A stretch of DNA of 64,000 bases from Anaerolineae bacterium (GTDB lineage Bacteria; Chloroflexota; Anaerolineae; Promineifilales; Promineifilaceae), in assembly GCA_019637635.1 (NCBI GenBank), contig JAHBVI010000009.1, forward strand, positions 1 to 64,000. The letters are read 5' to 3'. The translations under genes and the position numbers were made by a program. The notes under the pieces are model-generated. The model was not told the DNA's origin, made no database searches, and saw nothing but the letters and a program-made list of their open reading frames with translations. Positions 46,453-54,971 of the stretch are shown piece by piece; position 1 is the stretch's first letter; every line of letters begins with the position of its first letter.

Positions 46453-46771
46453 TTGTTCGTTCTCCTTTCCTTTTACAGGTCTCCGCAGATCAAAGCGGAG
46501 TTCGCATCCTCAGAACTTGTCCTGAGCTTGCCGAAGGATGCGAACCGGTGGGCATCTGAGGATGCCCACTCCTCCCATTTCGATCTACTGGGTGTCAATA
46601 AAACGGGGCTTTGGGAATTCCGAGGGTGGTAAAACATAAGGTTTACCACCCCCATGAAATCCCAGAAAACCCACGAAACGATTATTGAACAAAATGATAA
46701 GGCTTAACCGGCGCGCCGCTCAATCCACTTTTTCAGGAGGTTCTTGGAGAAAAATTTGGCGTTTTGGCCCA
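46453..46771. other. Non-coding spacer with several hairpins
   Basis: No gene is seen. The spacer holds a chain of small hairpins: CTCCGC/GCGGAG near 46482, TTCGCATCC/GGATGCGAA around a CAGAACTTGTCCTGAGCTTG core, GTGGGCATC/GATGCCCAC near 46550, and GGTGGTAAA/TTTACCACC near 46625. The promoter of binding-protein copy 1 must lie here, because a terminator separates it from copy 2. Confidence 0.55.
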
Positions 46772-46795
46772 TAAAAAAAACCGCCATGCGGCGGG
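46772..46795 (-). terminator. Terminator after binding-protein copy 2
   Basis: On the minus strand CCGCC-GCAT-GGCGG is followed by eight T residues. It lies about 60 bases past the stop of the 46854 gene. Confidence 0.7.
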
Positions 46796-46853
46796 TGTAA
46801 TTTTTTTAGATGAAGGTTGAAAATTTTTAGGAGGCGAGGCTTTTGCCGAACTC

Positions 46854-47846
46854 CTAATACCGGCGGGTAGGCAAAATCTCGGCGGCGTCTTCGGGGAAAA
46901 AGATGCCTTCTTCAGAGGGTATCCACTTGGGTACCGGCTCGCCATTGACCACTTTCAATGCCAGATCAAAAAATTGTGGCCCCAGCAGCGGATTACACTC
47001 AATGGTGGCATTCAGTTTGCCGTCAATCATCGCCTGAAAAGCGTCGCGGATGGCGTCAATGGAGACGATTTTGATCTGCTGCCCCGGCTGTAAGCCATAT
47101 GCCTCTATCGCTTTGATCGCCCCAATGGCCATGTCATCATTGTGGGCGTACACGGCGTCAATCTCGTCGCCGTAGAGTTGCAGCAGGTCGCCCATCACTT
47201 CCTCCCCTTTAGCCCTGGTAAAATCGCCGGAGGCGGAGGCGATGATGTGCATGTCCGGGTAATCCTGGATGATCTCCCGGAAACCGGCGGCGCGGTCTAT
47301 GGCAGGCGCGGAACCCACAGTACCCACCAGTTCTACGATTTTGCCTTCACCCGCCAACAAATCCACCATCACCCGCGCCGCATTACGTCCTTCCTCCATA
47401 AAATCTGACCCCAAATAGGTGGCATAAAGGTCTTCAGGAACATTGGCGCGACGGTCAACCAGGATGATGGGGATACCGGCGTCTTTGGCCTCCTGAAAGA
47501 CAGATTCCCAGCCATCTTCGACAACGGGGGAGACGCCGATGACGTCTACTTGCTGGGCGATGAAGGTGCGAATGGCTTTGATCTGGTTTTCTTGCCGCTG
47601 TTGGCCGTCATCAAAAATCAATTCCACGCCCAGGTCAACGGCCGTTTCCTTGATAGAGGCGGTATTGCCGGTGCGCCAGTTGCTCTCCGCGCCAATTTGG
47701 GAGTAGCCAACGACCATTTCTTCGTAGGTGATACGGCCGTCATCCATTTCCGGCGTACTCGTGGCTTCGGGCAACGCGGGATTGGCCGTGCAGCCCATCA
47801 ACAGAAGGGTGAACAGGAACGCCGCTACTTTAAGGCCTGTTGACAT
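46854..47846 (-). CDS. Sugar-binding lipoprotein (YtfQ-like), copy 2
   Basis: 330 residues, lipobox LLMGC. Same fold and blocks as copy 1 (VVGYSQIGAESNWRTGNTAS; VDRRANVPEDLYATYLGSDF; YAHNDDMAIGAIKAIEAYGL; IECNPLLGPQFFDLALKVVN). The sugar-contact regions are nearly identical, so both probably bind the same or similar pentoses. It starts just after the kinase stop and ends with its own terminator. It may work as the sensing partner of the two-component system, as binding proteins beside YesM/YesN kinases often do. Confidence 0.9.
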   Translation of the reverse strand: MSTGLKVAAFLFTLLLMGCTANPALPEATSTPEMDDGRITYEEMVVGYSQIGAESNWRTGNTASIKETAVDLGVELIFDDGQQRQENQIKAIRTFIAQQVDVIGVSPVVEDGWESVFQEAKDAGIPIILVDRRANVPEDLYATYLGSDFMEEGRNAARVMVDLLAGEGKIVELVGTVGSAPAIDRAAGFREIIQDYPDMHIIASASGDFTRAKGEEVMGDLLQLYGDEIDAVYAHNDDMAIGAIKAIEAYGLQPGQQIKIVSIDAIRDAFQAMIDGKLNATIECNPLLGPQFFDLALKVVNGEPVPKWIPSEEGIFFPEDAAEILPTRRY

Positions 47847-47849
47847 TTG

Positions 47850-49373
47850 TCAATCTCCCAATCTCCCTTCCTCACCCTGGCAAGGGATCATCACCGACAC
47901 CTGCGTCCCGCCGCGATACTGGCTCTGGATGGAAAGACCGTATTGACGGCCGTAATACAACTTGATGCGTTTATTTACATTCTCCAGGCCAAAACCACTC
48001 TCCTTCATGGAAACTTCCTCCCCTTCATCGGCCAGCGCCGCCTGAATCTGCGCCAGCTTGTACGGCGTGAAGCCGACGCCATCATCCTCCACCTGCAATA
48101 AGACCATATCCTCATCGGTTCGCCGGACGCGCACCACAATCAGGCCGCCATTACGCTTGGTTTTAATGCCGTGATAGAGCGCGTTTTCCACGAGCGGCTG
48201 CAAGGTCAGCTTCAAGATAGTGTTGTGCAGCAGCGCCTCATCCACCTCAATCCGGTAATCGAGAATATCGCGGTAACGCATCTTTTGAATGGTCAGGTAG
48301 CTGCGCACGTGCTCAATCTCTTGCTGCAGCGGAATCCACTCCTTGCCCTTGCTCAGGGCAATGCGGAAAAAGCTGGACAGGGCGCAGACGATCTCAATCA
48401 CCTGGTCGCTTTTGTTGGCTTCGGCCATCCAGACGATGGTGTCCAGGGTGTTGTAGAGAAAATGGGGGTTGATCTGCGCCTGCAACGCTTTCAGTTCCGC
48501 TTTTTTCAGGTTCTCATGTTCCTCAATTTTGGCGTGCAGCAGTTCGCGGATTTTGCCGATCATGATGTTGAAACTGATGCCCAGTTCGGTGATTTCGTCT
48601 ACGTTGTTGGTGGTGACAAGCGCCTGCAAATCGGCGCCGGTGATGGTGGTGGTCACGTCGTGCAGCTTTTTGATGGGCAGGTAGATGCTGGCGGAGATGA
48701 TCCAGGCCGCCAGGACGGAGAAGGCGATAACGCCAGGCAGCAAAATCATGTAAAGCAGGGAGAGGCGGGTGAAGCGGGCCTGATTGGCCTTATGCTGTTT
48801 TTCGGCCTCGTTCACCTCAAACAGCATATAATCCTGCACACTTGTTTCCACAACGGCCGTGATCCCCCGAATATTGTCCAACACCGCTTCATTTTCCGCT
48901 ACCCGGCTGCCTTGTGCAATTTGCTGGCCCATCACATCCACATAATGGGTCAATGTGCCCATCGTGCGCCGAATCACTTCCAGCTTGATGCGCGACCGGT
49001 CGGAACGGGCATTGGCCGTCAGAAAATCAAGTTGGGCGTTCACCTGGGCGATCATCTCGTATTGCTGCCCGGCGCTGAATTCTGTCTTGCCGGAGACGAT
49101 GTTCCACATTTCGGCGTCAATGGCCGGTTTTACGTAGCCATTGAGACTGTTGGCGGTAGTGATGTTGGTCATCAGGGCGTCATACTGGCGGTTAAAACGC
49201 AGCACTTCCCAGATGAGCATGATGTTCACGGCCGTGAGCAGCAAGATGACGGTGAAAAATGCCAACAATATTTTGGTCCGCAGCGACAGCCGGGCACTGG
49301 CAAACAACGTCACAAACTTGCCCATATACCGGGGGGCGAAAAGCGGTTCACTGGCGATCAGTTGGGCGTTCAT
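47850..49373 (-). CDS. Sensor histidine kinase, YesM/LytS type
   Basis: 507 residues from the ATG at 49373 (a TTG at 49385 is possible). Two membrane spans (near ILLAFFTVILLLTAVNIMLI and SLLYMILLPGVIAFSVLAAW) bracket an outer sensor region of about 140 residues. A HAMP domain follows, then the His_kinase block ALQAQINPHFLYNTLDTIVW with the phosphorylated His near residue 301, and an ATPase domain (LQPLVENALYHGIK, DDGVGF, GFGLENVNKR). It pairs with the AraC-type regulator directly upstream and probably senses extracellular sugar through a binding protein. Confidence 0.92.
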   Translation of the reverse strand: MNAQLIASEPLFAPRYMGKFVTLFASARLSLRTKILLAFFTVILLLTAVNIMLIWEVLRFNRQYDALMTNITTANSLNGYVKPAIDAEMWNIVSGKTEFSAGQQYEMIAQVNAQLDFLTANARSDRSRIKLEVIRRTMGTLTHYVDVMGQQIAQGSRVAENEAVLDNIRGITAVVETSVQDYMLFEVNEAEKQHKANQARFTRLSLLYMILLPGVIAFSVLAAWIISASIYLPIKKLHDVTTTITGADLQALVTTNNVDEITELGISFNIMIGKIRELLHAKIEEHENLKKAELKALQAQINPHFLYNTLDTIVWMAEANKSDQVIEIVCALSSFFRIALSKGKEWIPLQQEIEHVRSYLTIQKMRYRDILDYRIEVDEALLHNTILKLTLQPLVENALYHGIKTKRNGGLIVVRVRRTDEDMVLLQVEDDGVGFTPYKLAQIQAALADEGEEVSMKESGFGLENVNKRIKLYYGRQYGLSIQSQYRGGTQVSVMIPCQGEEGRLGD

Positions 49374-49387
49374 AGCGGTTTCCAAAA

Positions 49388-49421
49388 GACCCTAAGGGTT
49401 TTCAGAAACCCTTAGGGTCTT
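49388..49421. repeat. Hairpin AGACCCTAAGGGTTT between regulator and kinase
   Basis: AGACCCTAAGGGTTT and AAACCCTTAGGGTCT form a perfect 15-base-pair stem with loop TCAG. It fills the whole gap between the two genes and may lower or stabilise the kinase part of the transcript. Confidence 0.75.
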
Positions 49422-49423
49422 AA

Positions 49424-51019
49424 CTAATACGATTGCTGCCGAAACTGCTGGGGGGGGAGACCAATGTGCTTGTGGAAAACGTGGCTGAAATAATGGGGGT
49501 CGTTGTACCCGCTCTGATAGGCGATTTCCGCGCATTTCAAATTGGTGGTACGCAGCAATTCTTTGGCCCGCTCCATACGGATGCGGGTGAGGTAATCTTT
49601 GAACGATTCGCCCATTTCCTGGCTAAACATGACGCTGAAATGGCTGGCGCTCAAATTCACGCGGGCGGCGACTTCGTTCAGCAGCAAATCCGGGTTGGCA
49701 TAGTGGGCGTCCAGAAACGCTTTCACCTGATGCACAATGCGGGTGCTTTCGCGCGCGGCCTGGCCGGTTCTAAAGGTCATAGCCTGGGCAAAGATACGGC
49801 CGAGCGCCGCCCGCATCTGTTCCACCGTGTGCAAACCGGCCAACAGTTGTTCCAACTCTTGCGCCTCTGGGATGACCTGCACGGCCTCGCCGCCTAAATC
49901 GGTGATAAACTGCACGGCCGTGACCACCACATCCACAAACAAATAATGCTTCACCAGGTCAGACTGCACGGCTGCCTGGCTAAGCGGCAGCAGGTGGGTG
50001 GTAAAAAAGGCATCAAACTCACCGAACAGGCCGCATTTGAGGAAATGTTCCACGGCCGTCTGATCCAGCTTTAACTTTTCAATGGGCGCACGGCCCGAAG
50101 CCGCTTCGGATTCGCCGTTGCCCGCGTTCTTATCACCGGTATCATCGCGCACCTGGGCCAGCGCCTCGGCAAAGGATTGCGAAATCTCCGTCAGCCGCTG
50201 CTGTGGCGAGCCAATCCCGGCGACGGCCGTGCAGGGCAGCGCCTCGGCCACATCCTGGGCAATCAACTGCGCCAGAAACGCGCCGTCGTGTTGCAACTGT
50301 TCCGGGTTATCGCCGGTCATAATCAGCAGCAGCTCCTCCGCGCTCTTTTGGGTCAGGAACGTACCGTCAAACGCGGCGGTGAGATCGGCGACCAGGGCGC
50401 GAATGTGCTGGTAGTCGCCATAGGTTAGAGGGGGCACGGCCGTGTCCCCCTTCACCTGGAGCAATACCACCAGATAATACGGGGCGATAATATTCAGCCC
50501 CAACTGCTGGCATTGTTCAATCGCTTCGGTAGAGGAAACGCCACCCACCACCAGTTGGAACAGCAGCCGTTCCCGCTGCAAAGTCACGTTATCTTGAAGC
50601 TGGCTTTGCAACTGCTTCAATTTCTCGCGCTCTGCCTGTTCCTGATCCAGCAGGGTGGCGATGCGCTGTAGAACCTGGTGGATTTCTACGGCCGTGATCG
50701 GCTTCAACAGATACTCCGACACCCCCAACTTCACCGCCGACTGCGCGTAATTAAACTCATCGTGCCCGCTGAGAATAACAATTTTCACCCAGGGCATCCG
50801 CTCCCGCACAATCCGGCTCAACTGCAAACCATCCATAAACGGCATCTTAATATCGGTGATGAGCAGGTCTGGTTGCAAATTTTCAATCAGCGGCAGCGCC
50901 ACCTCCCCGTCCGGCGCTTCCCCGACAAATTCAAAACCCGCCGCTCCCCAGTTCACCTTATCCCGAATCCCCTCCCTGGCTACAATCTCGTCTTCAACGA
51001 GGAATACCTTGTACGCCAC
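49424..51019 (-). CDS. Response regulator with AraC output domain, YesN type
   Basis: 531 residues. Receiver domain with VFLVEDEIVAREGI and the phosphorylated Asp56 in LLITDIKMPFMDG. A central region of about 270 residues follows. The AraC-type double helix-turn-helix is at the C-terminus (LLLNEVAARVNLSASHFSVM; CAEIAYQSGYNDPHYFSHVF, then HKHIGLPPQQFR). It likely activates the sugar importer genes downstream. Residues about 300-310 (GESEAASGR) come from the same 30-base element found in the 3258 gene and fall in a flexible linker. Confidence 0.92.
   Translation of the reverse strand: MAYKVFLVEDEIVAREGIRDKVNWGAAGFEFVGEAPDGEVALPLIENLQPDLLITDIKMPFMDGLQLSRIVRERMPWVKIVILSGHDEFNYAQSAVKLGVSEYLLKPITAVEIHQVLQRIATLLDQEQAEREKLKQLQSQLQDNVTLQRERLLFQLVVGGVSSTEAIEQCQQLGLNIIAPYYLVVLLQVKGDTAVPPLTYGDYQHIRALVADLTAAFDGTFLTQKSAEELLLIMTGDNPEQLQHDGAFLAQLIAQDVAEALPCTAVAGIGSPQQRLTEISQSFAEALAQVRDDTGDKNAGNGESEAASGRAPIEKLKLDQTAVEHFLKCGLFGEFDAFFTTHLLPLSQAAVQSDLVKHYLFVDVVVTAVQFITDLGGEAVQVIPEAQELEQLLAGLHTVEQMRAALGRIFAQAMTFRTGQAARESTRIVHQVKAFLDAHYANPDLLLNEVAARVNLSASHFSVMFSQEMGESFKDYLTRIRMERAKELLRTTNLKCAEIAYQSGYNDPHYFSHVFHKHIGLPPQQFRQQSY
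50089..50118. repeat. Family J element inside the AraC-type regulator
   Basis: A second copy of the 30-base element at 3584-3613 with one difference, in the same reading frame, and translated as GESEAASGR. Confidence 0.75.
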
Positions 51020-51037
51020 GTTGCACCTCCCTTCTTT

Positions 51038-51098
51038 GGAGATTAGAGATTAGAGATTGGAGATTGGGTAATCTCTAATCTCCAATCTCTAATCTCCT
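51038..51098. repeat. Family B palindrome
   Basis: GGAGATTAGAGATTAGAGAT and CTCTAATCTCCAATCTCTAA with a very short loop. It lies between araD and the response-regulator gene. Confidence 0.8.
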
Positions 51099-51099
51099 C

Positions 51100-51741
51100 C
51101 TACTGCCCATACACATTGCTATACCGCTGATGCAAACTGGCCACATCGGCCGGGTCAATCTCCTGCACTGTGCCAATTTGCATCGCCAGCCAGACGGTGC
51201 GGGCAACATCTTCCACCATCACGGCCGCTTTCACGGCCGTCGTCGCATCCCTGCCCACCGTAAACACCCCATGCTGTTGCAACAAAACGGCCGGGGAACG
51301 GCCGATATGTTCCACCACCTGCTGCCCAATCGCCTCGCTGCCAATGAGGGCAAAACCGGCCACCGGAATGGGGCCGCCAAATTCGTCGGCAATCGCCGTC
51401 AGGCAGCAGGGGATCGGTTTGCCCACGGCCGCAAACGCCGTTGCGTAAGGCGAATGGGTATGCACAATGCCGTTCACGTCTGGCCGGTGGCGGTAAATGT
51501 AACAATGGCTGGCGGTATCCGACGATGGTTTCAACTCCCCTTCCACAATCTCGCCGTCCAACGTGACGACCACATGATCTTGCGGCCGTAAATCTTCATA
51601 CGGCACCCCACTGGGCTTAATCACCACCAACCCCGTCTCCGGGTCCCGCGCACTCACATTTCCCCCCGTCCATTTCACCAGGTCATTCTTCGGCAGTTCC
51701 ATGTGCAAAGCAAAAAGTTGTCTTTTAAGTTCTTCTAACAT
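51100..51741 (-). CDS. araD: L-ribulose-5-phosphate 4-epimerase
   Basis: 213 residues from the ATG at 51741 (GGGGAAT upstream), class II aldolase fold. Substrate loop KWTGGNVSARDPETGLVVIK and KPSGVPYEDL. Zinc-binding His in GIVHTHSPYATAFA and in LLQQHGVFTVG. Catalytic acidic residue in the SSDTASH block. It converts L-ribulose 5-phosphate to D-xylulose 5-phosphate, the last arabinose-specific step. It is downstream of araB with a hairpin-rich gap of about 180 bases. Confidence 0.93.
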   Translation of the reverse strand: MLEELKRQLFALHMELPKNDLVKWTGGNVSARDPETGLVVIKPSGVPYEDLRPQDHVVVTLDGEIVEGELKPSSDTASHCYIYRHRPDVNGIVHTHSPYATAFAAVGKPIPCCLTAIADEFGGPIPVAGFALIGSEAIGQQVVEHIGRSPAVLLQQHGVFTVGRDATTAVKAAVMVEDVARTVWLAMQIGTVQEIDPADVASLHQRYSNVYGQ

Positions 51742-51760
51742 ACGTTTTTTATTCCCCAAC

Positions 51761-51912
51761 TGTCATTCCGACGAGTCTTCGAGGAGGAATCCCTGGTAAT
51801 TGTCATCATGTAGGGATTCCTCGGAAGACCTCGGAATGACATGCGCGGTGATCAGTGAGGAGAGCAGCACGCCCTCGTGCTGCTCGTTCGCACGTGGGTG
51901 TGCGAACTCCGC
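51761..51912. repeat. Family H palindrome plus two hairpins
   Basis: TGTCATTCCGACGAGTCTTC and GGAAGACCTCGGAATGACAT make the family H hairpin. GAGCAGCACG/CGTGCTGCTC and GTTCGCAC/GTGTGCGAAC follow. It fills the gap between araB and araD. Confidence 0.75.
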
Positions 51913-51922
51913 AAACCCTCAT

Positions 51923-53590
51923 TTAAGCCACTTCCGCCTTCAACGCCTTCAACCGCTTCATCACATCATTTGCGCCCCGGCCAAAATAGTCGTGCAACAA
52001 CTGATATTCGGCGAACAGCCGATCATAGACGGCCTGATGTTCCGGGATGGGCGTATAGACCACATCTTGCAGCCGGGCCATGTTGGCCGCCGCATCCACA
52101 ATCGAATCGTAACCACCAACGGCCGTGCCTGCTGCCACCGCCGCAAACATCGCCGAGCCAAACGCACCCGCCTGTTCCGTGCCCGTCACCTGGATCGTGC
52201 GACCGGTCACGTCCGCATAAATTTGCATCAACAATTTGTTCCGGCCCGGCAATCCACCTGCCGCTACCAGTTCCGTCACCGGCACACCGCTCTTCTCAAA
52301 CGACTCGATGATGACGCGCGTGCCATAGGCGGTGGCCTCAATCAGGGCGCGGTAAATGTCTTCCGGCTTCGTCGCCAACGTCATGCCGATGATCAGGCCG
52401 GTCAGGTCAACATCTACCAAAATGGAGCGGTTGCCGTTCCACCAATCCAGGGCGACCAGGCCATGCGCGCCCGGTTTTTGGGCGGCCGCTTTTTCTTCCA
52501 GCAGTTGGTGAACGGTCAGGCCACGTGTTTGCGCCTCTTCGTAGTAAGCCAGGGGCACGCCATTGTCCACAAACCAGGCAAAATGGTCGCCCACGCAAGA
52601 CTGCCCCGCCTCATACCCAAACAGGCCGGGCACCACGCCATCTTCCACCACGCCGCACATCCCTTCCACCACCCGCTCCTGGTCGCCAATCAGGATATGG
52701 CAGGTGCTGGTGCCCATGATCATCACCATCTGCCCCGGTTGGGTCACGGCCGAAGCCGGAGCGGAAACATGCGCGTCTACATTGCCAATGGGCACGGCCG
52801 TGCCCACATTCAACCCCGTCAACCGCGCCATCTCCGCCGTCAATCCACCCGCCTTTTGCCCCAACGGGTAAATCTCCCGCGACAACTTCGTCTCCACCAC
52901 ATCCGCCAGCGCCGGATGCAGCGCCGCAAAAAATTCGTTTTGGGGATACCCCTTCTGTTTATTCCAGATCGCCTTGTACCCGGCCGTACAGGCATTGCGT
53001 TTCTCCTCCCCCGTCATCTGCCACACAATCCAGTCGGCTGCTTCCACAAACTTATCGGCCGCCGCGTACACTTCCGGCGCTTTTTCGGCCGTTTCCCAGA
53101 TTTTGGGGATAAGCCATTCCGAGGAAATTTTGCCACCATACCATTTCAGCCACTCCTCGCCCATTTGCCGCGCTGTTTCGTTCAACTGATTGGCCTGCGG
53201 CTGGGCGGCGTGATGTTTCCACAACTTCACCCAGGCATACGGGTTAGCCCGCCACTCTGGCAGGAAGCAGAGCGGCGTGCCGTCCGCCTTCACCGGCAGC
53301 ATGGTGCAGGCCGTAAAATCGGTGCCAATGCCGATCACGTCGTCCGCGCTGACGCCGCTTTGCCGCAAAACCTGGGGCACCGTCACTTTCAGGACCTCAA
53401 TGTAATCTTGCGGATTTTGCAGGGCAAAATCGTGGGGTAGGGAGCGGTTACTACCCGGTAACTGTTCATCAATCACGCCGTCGGCATAGGGGTGTACGGC
53501 CGTGGCCACCTCTTCCCCCGTCTGCACATTCACCAGCACCGCCCGCCCCGACTCTGTGCCATAATCCACGCCAATTGCATATTTCGCCAT
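51923..53590 (-). CDS. araB: Ribulokinase
   Basis: 555 residues from the ATG at 53590 (GGGAG inside an upstream in-frame ATG region), FGGY fold. N-terminal ATP loop [17 protein letters not shown]. Substrate block [20 protein letters not shown]. Second domain [10 protein letters not shown] and the C-terminal adenosine region [20 protein letters not shown]. It phosphorylates L-ribulose. Length and motifs match AraB rather than xylulokinase. It is read divergently from araA, after the lacI-type gene on the same strand. Confidence 0.93.
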   Translation of the reverse strand: MAKYAIGVDYGTESGRAVLVNVQTGEEVATAVHPYADGVIDEQLPGSNRSLPHDFALQNPQDYIEVLKVTVPQVLRQSGVSADDVIGIGTDFTACTMLPVKADGTPLCFLPEWRANPYAWVKLWKHHAAQPQANQLNETARQMGEEWLKWYGGKISSEWLIPKIWETAEKAPEVYAAADKFVEAADWIVWQMTGEEKRNACTAGYKAIWNKQKGYPQNEFFAALHPALADVVETKLSREIYPLGQKAGGLTAEMARLTGLNVGTAVPIGNVDAHVSAPASAVTQPGQMVMIMGTSTCHILIGDQERVVEGMCGVVEDGVVPGLFGYEAGQSCVGDHFAWFVDNGVPLAYYEEAQTRGLTVHQLLEEKAAAQKPGAHGLVALDWWNGNRSILVDVDLTGLIIGMTLATKPEDIYRALIEATAYGTRVIIESFEKSGVPVTELVAAGGLPGRNKLLMQIYADVTGRTIQVTGTEQAGAFGSAMFAAVAAGTAVGGYDSIVDAAANMARLQDVVYTPIPEHQAVYDRLFAEYQLLHDYFGRGANDVMKRLKALKAEVA

Positions 53591-53606
53591 CGTTTTTACT
53601 CCCATT

Positions 53607-53683
53607 TTGAGATTAGAGATTAGAGATTAGAGATTGGGGATTGAGGTATCTCCAATCTCTAGTCTCCAATCTCCAATCTCCTC
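53607..53683. repeat. Family B palindrome
   Basis: Iterated GAGATTAGAGATTAGAGATT on the left and ATCTCCAATCTCTAGTCTCC on the right, between the LacI-type regulator stop and araB. Confidence 0.8.
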
Positions 53684-53684
53684 T

Positions 53685-54710
53685 TCACAATGTGCTCTCC
53701 CGCACCACCAACGTCGGCGGCAGCCGCAGCGGTTCCGCGCCATTGGGTTCCAGATTTTCAATCATGGTGATCAACTGCTGCGCCCCGACCCGTCCTAATT
53801 CGGTCATATCCTGGCGCATAGTCGTCAGCGCCGGGTAGAAGTAAGCGGCTTCGGGAATATCGTCGAAGCCAATCACCGCCAGGTCTTCCGGCACCCGCCG
53901 CCCTAACTGCCGCGCCGTCTTCAACGCGCCTAGCGCCATCTGATCATTGCTCACAAATACGGCGTCTATCTCTGGCCGCCACTCCAGCAACATGCGTAAA
54001 CAGCGTTCACCGCTGCCCGCGCTCCAGTCGCCATAGGCGATGAAACTTTCGTCCACGTCACGGCCGTGCGCCGCCAACTCCTCCCGCCAGCCTAACTCCC
54101 GCTGCCGCGCCTCCCACCAGCTCATCGGCCCGGTAATCAGCCCAATGTGCTGCCGCCCCTGTTCAATCAGATGCCGGGTAGCCAGCCGCCCACCCAGCCG
54201 GTTATCAATCACGGCCGTCATCTGGTGCGGTCGTGGTTGGGCGCTCAAAAAAGCGATAGGCACAGAGAGGTTGGCTAACTCTTGCTGAATTCCATCCCGG
54301 TTCTGCCCAATTTCCGGCGCGGCCCACAAAATGCCGTCCACGTGATAAGCCAACATCTCCCGCATGAGCTGTCTGGCGTCATAAATCTCCGCGTCCGGCA
54401 AAATGTTGAGCATGAGAGAATAGCCCTGGGCTACGGCCGTTTCCTGAATCCCTTGTAGCACTTGCGACGGGCCATAATAGCCAATGCCAAAGGTGACAAT
54501 GCCCAGGGAATGGCTCTGCCCCCGGATCAGGCTGCGGGCGATTTTACTCGGCTGGTAGCCGAGCGACTCAATGATTTGCTGTACGTGCTGGCGGGTATGG
54601 GGGGCGACATCGGCACGGCCGTTGACCACCCGCGAAATGGTCTGCGTAGACACGCCTGCCTGGCTGGCTACCTCTTTAATTGTCACTCGTTTACGGCTGT
54701 TGTCCCTCAC
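53685..54710 (-). CDS. LacI-family regulator of the arabinose genes
   Basis: 341 residues if started at the GTG at 54710 (GGAGAG upstream). The frame is open to 54821 but contains the operator and promoter. HTH: VTIKEVASQAGVSTQTISRV with hinge YQPSKIARSLI. Effector domain of the sugar-binding type (IVTFGIGYYGPSQVLQGIQE; FVSNDQMALGALKTARQL; VIGFDDIPEAAYFYPALTTM). It lies between araB and araA, with one operator copy at each divergent promoter, so it most likely represses both and is released by arabinose. It is functionally like AraR but of LacI rather than GntR type. Confidence 0.88.
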   Translation of the reverse strand: MRDNSRKRVTIKEVASQAGVSTQTISRVVNGRADVAPHTRQHVQQIIESLGYQPSKIARSLIRGQSHSLGIVTFGIGYYGPSQVLQGIQETAVAQGYSLMLNILPDAEIYDARQLMREMLAYHVDGILWAAPEIGQNRDGIQQELANLSVPIAFLSAQPRPHQMTAVIDNRLGGRLATRHLIEQGRQHIGLITGPMSWWEARQRELGWREELAAHGRDVDESFIAYGDWSAGSGERCLRMLLEWRPEIDAVFVSNDQMALGALKTARQLGRRVPEDLAVIGFDDIPEAAYFYPALTTMRQDMTELGRVGAQQLITMIENLEPNGAEPLRLPPTLVVRESTL

Positions 54711-54734
54711 ACTTCTCTCCGTGCTACCGCTACT

Positions 54735-54781
54735 GTTAACGATAACAAAATTAGTGTAACATAGATAGAATCCGGCGTCAA
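54735..54781 (-). promoter_or_regulatory. Promoter and operator of the LacI-type gene
   Basis: On the minus strand TTGACG (54776-54781), 17 bases, then TACACT (54753-54758). The operator GTTAACGATAAC (54735-54746, the reverse complement of the araA copy) lies at about +1 to +12. Confidence 0.75.
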
Positions 54782-54872
54782 TTATCGGTAGATACGCCGA
54801 TTGACAGGCCGATTGACCCACTTCGGCGCCCTATAAACGGGGAAAATTGTACGCAAACAGACAATAATTACA

Positions 54873-54912
54873 TTGACATGCTTCACGCCAATGCTAAAAT
54901 GTTATCGTTAAC
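54873..54912 (+). promoter_or_regulatory. Promoter and operator of araA
   Basis: TTGACA (54873-54878), 16 bases, TAAAAT (54895-54900). The operator GTTATCGTTAAC (54901-54912) follows directly and would be covered by repressor at the transcription start. It has a central CG typical of LacI-family sites. Confidence 0.8.
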
Positions 54913-54917
54913 GAAAG

Positions 54918-54956
54918 AAAAATGTAAGGCGATTTGACAAATCGCCTTACATTTTT
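54918..54956 (+). promoter_or_regulatory. Perfect hairpin in the araA leader
   Basis: AAAAATGTAAGGCGATTT and AAATCGCCTTACATTTTT form an 18-base-pair stem with loop GAC, ending in five T residues three bases before GGAGAG of the ribosome-binding site. It could be a leader terminator, an mRNA stabiliser, or an element like family C. Confidence 0.7.
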
Positions 54957-54971
54957 GAAGGAGAGTGTGAT

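Noticed and set aside
46510-46545. Possible recombination site around the CTTGTCCTGAGCTTG core
   Set aside because: This is a common short dispersed repeat; no integrase or second copy in a meaningful place was found. The last bases of the window show only a short partial match.
53607-53683. CRISPR-like tandem repeat
   Set aside because: The iterated GAGATTAGAGATT words have no unique spacers and form a palindrome with the other arm; no cas genes are present. The same applies to the family A and G repeats.
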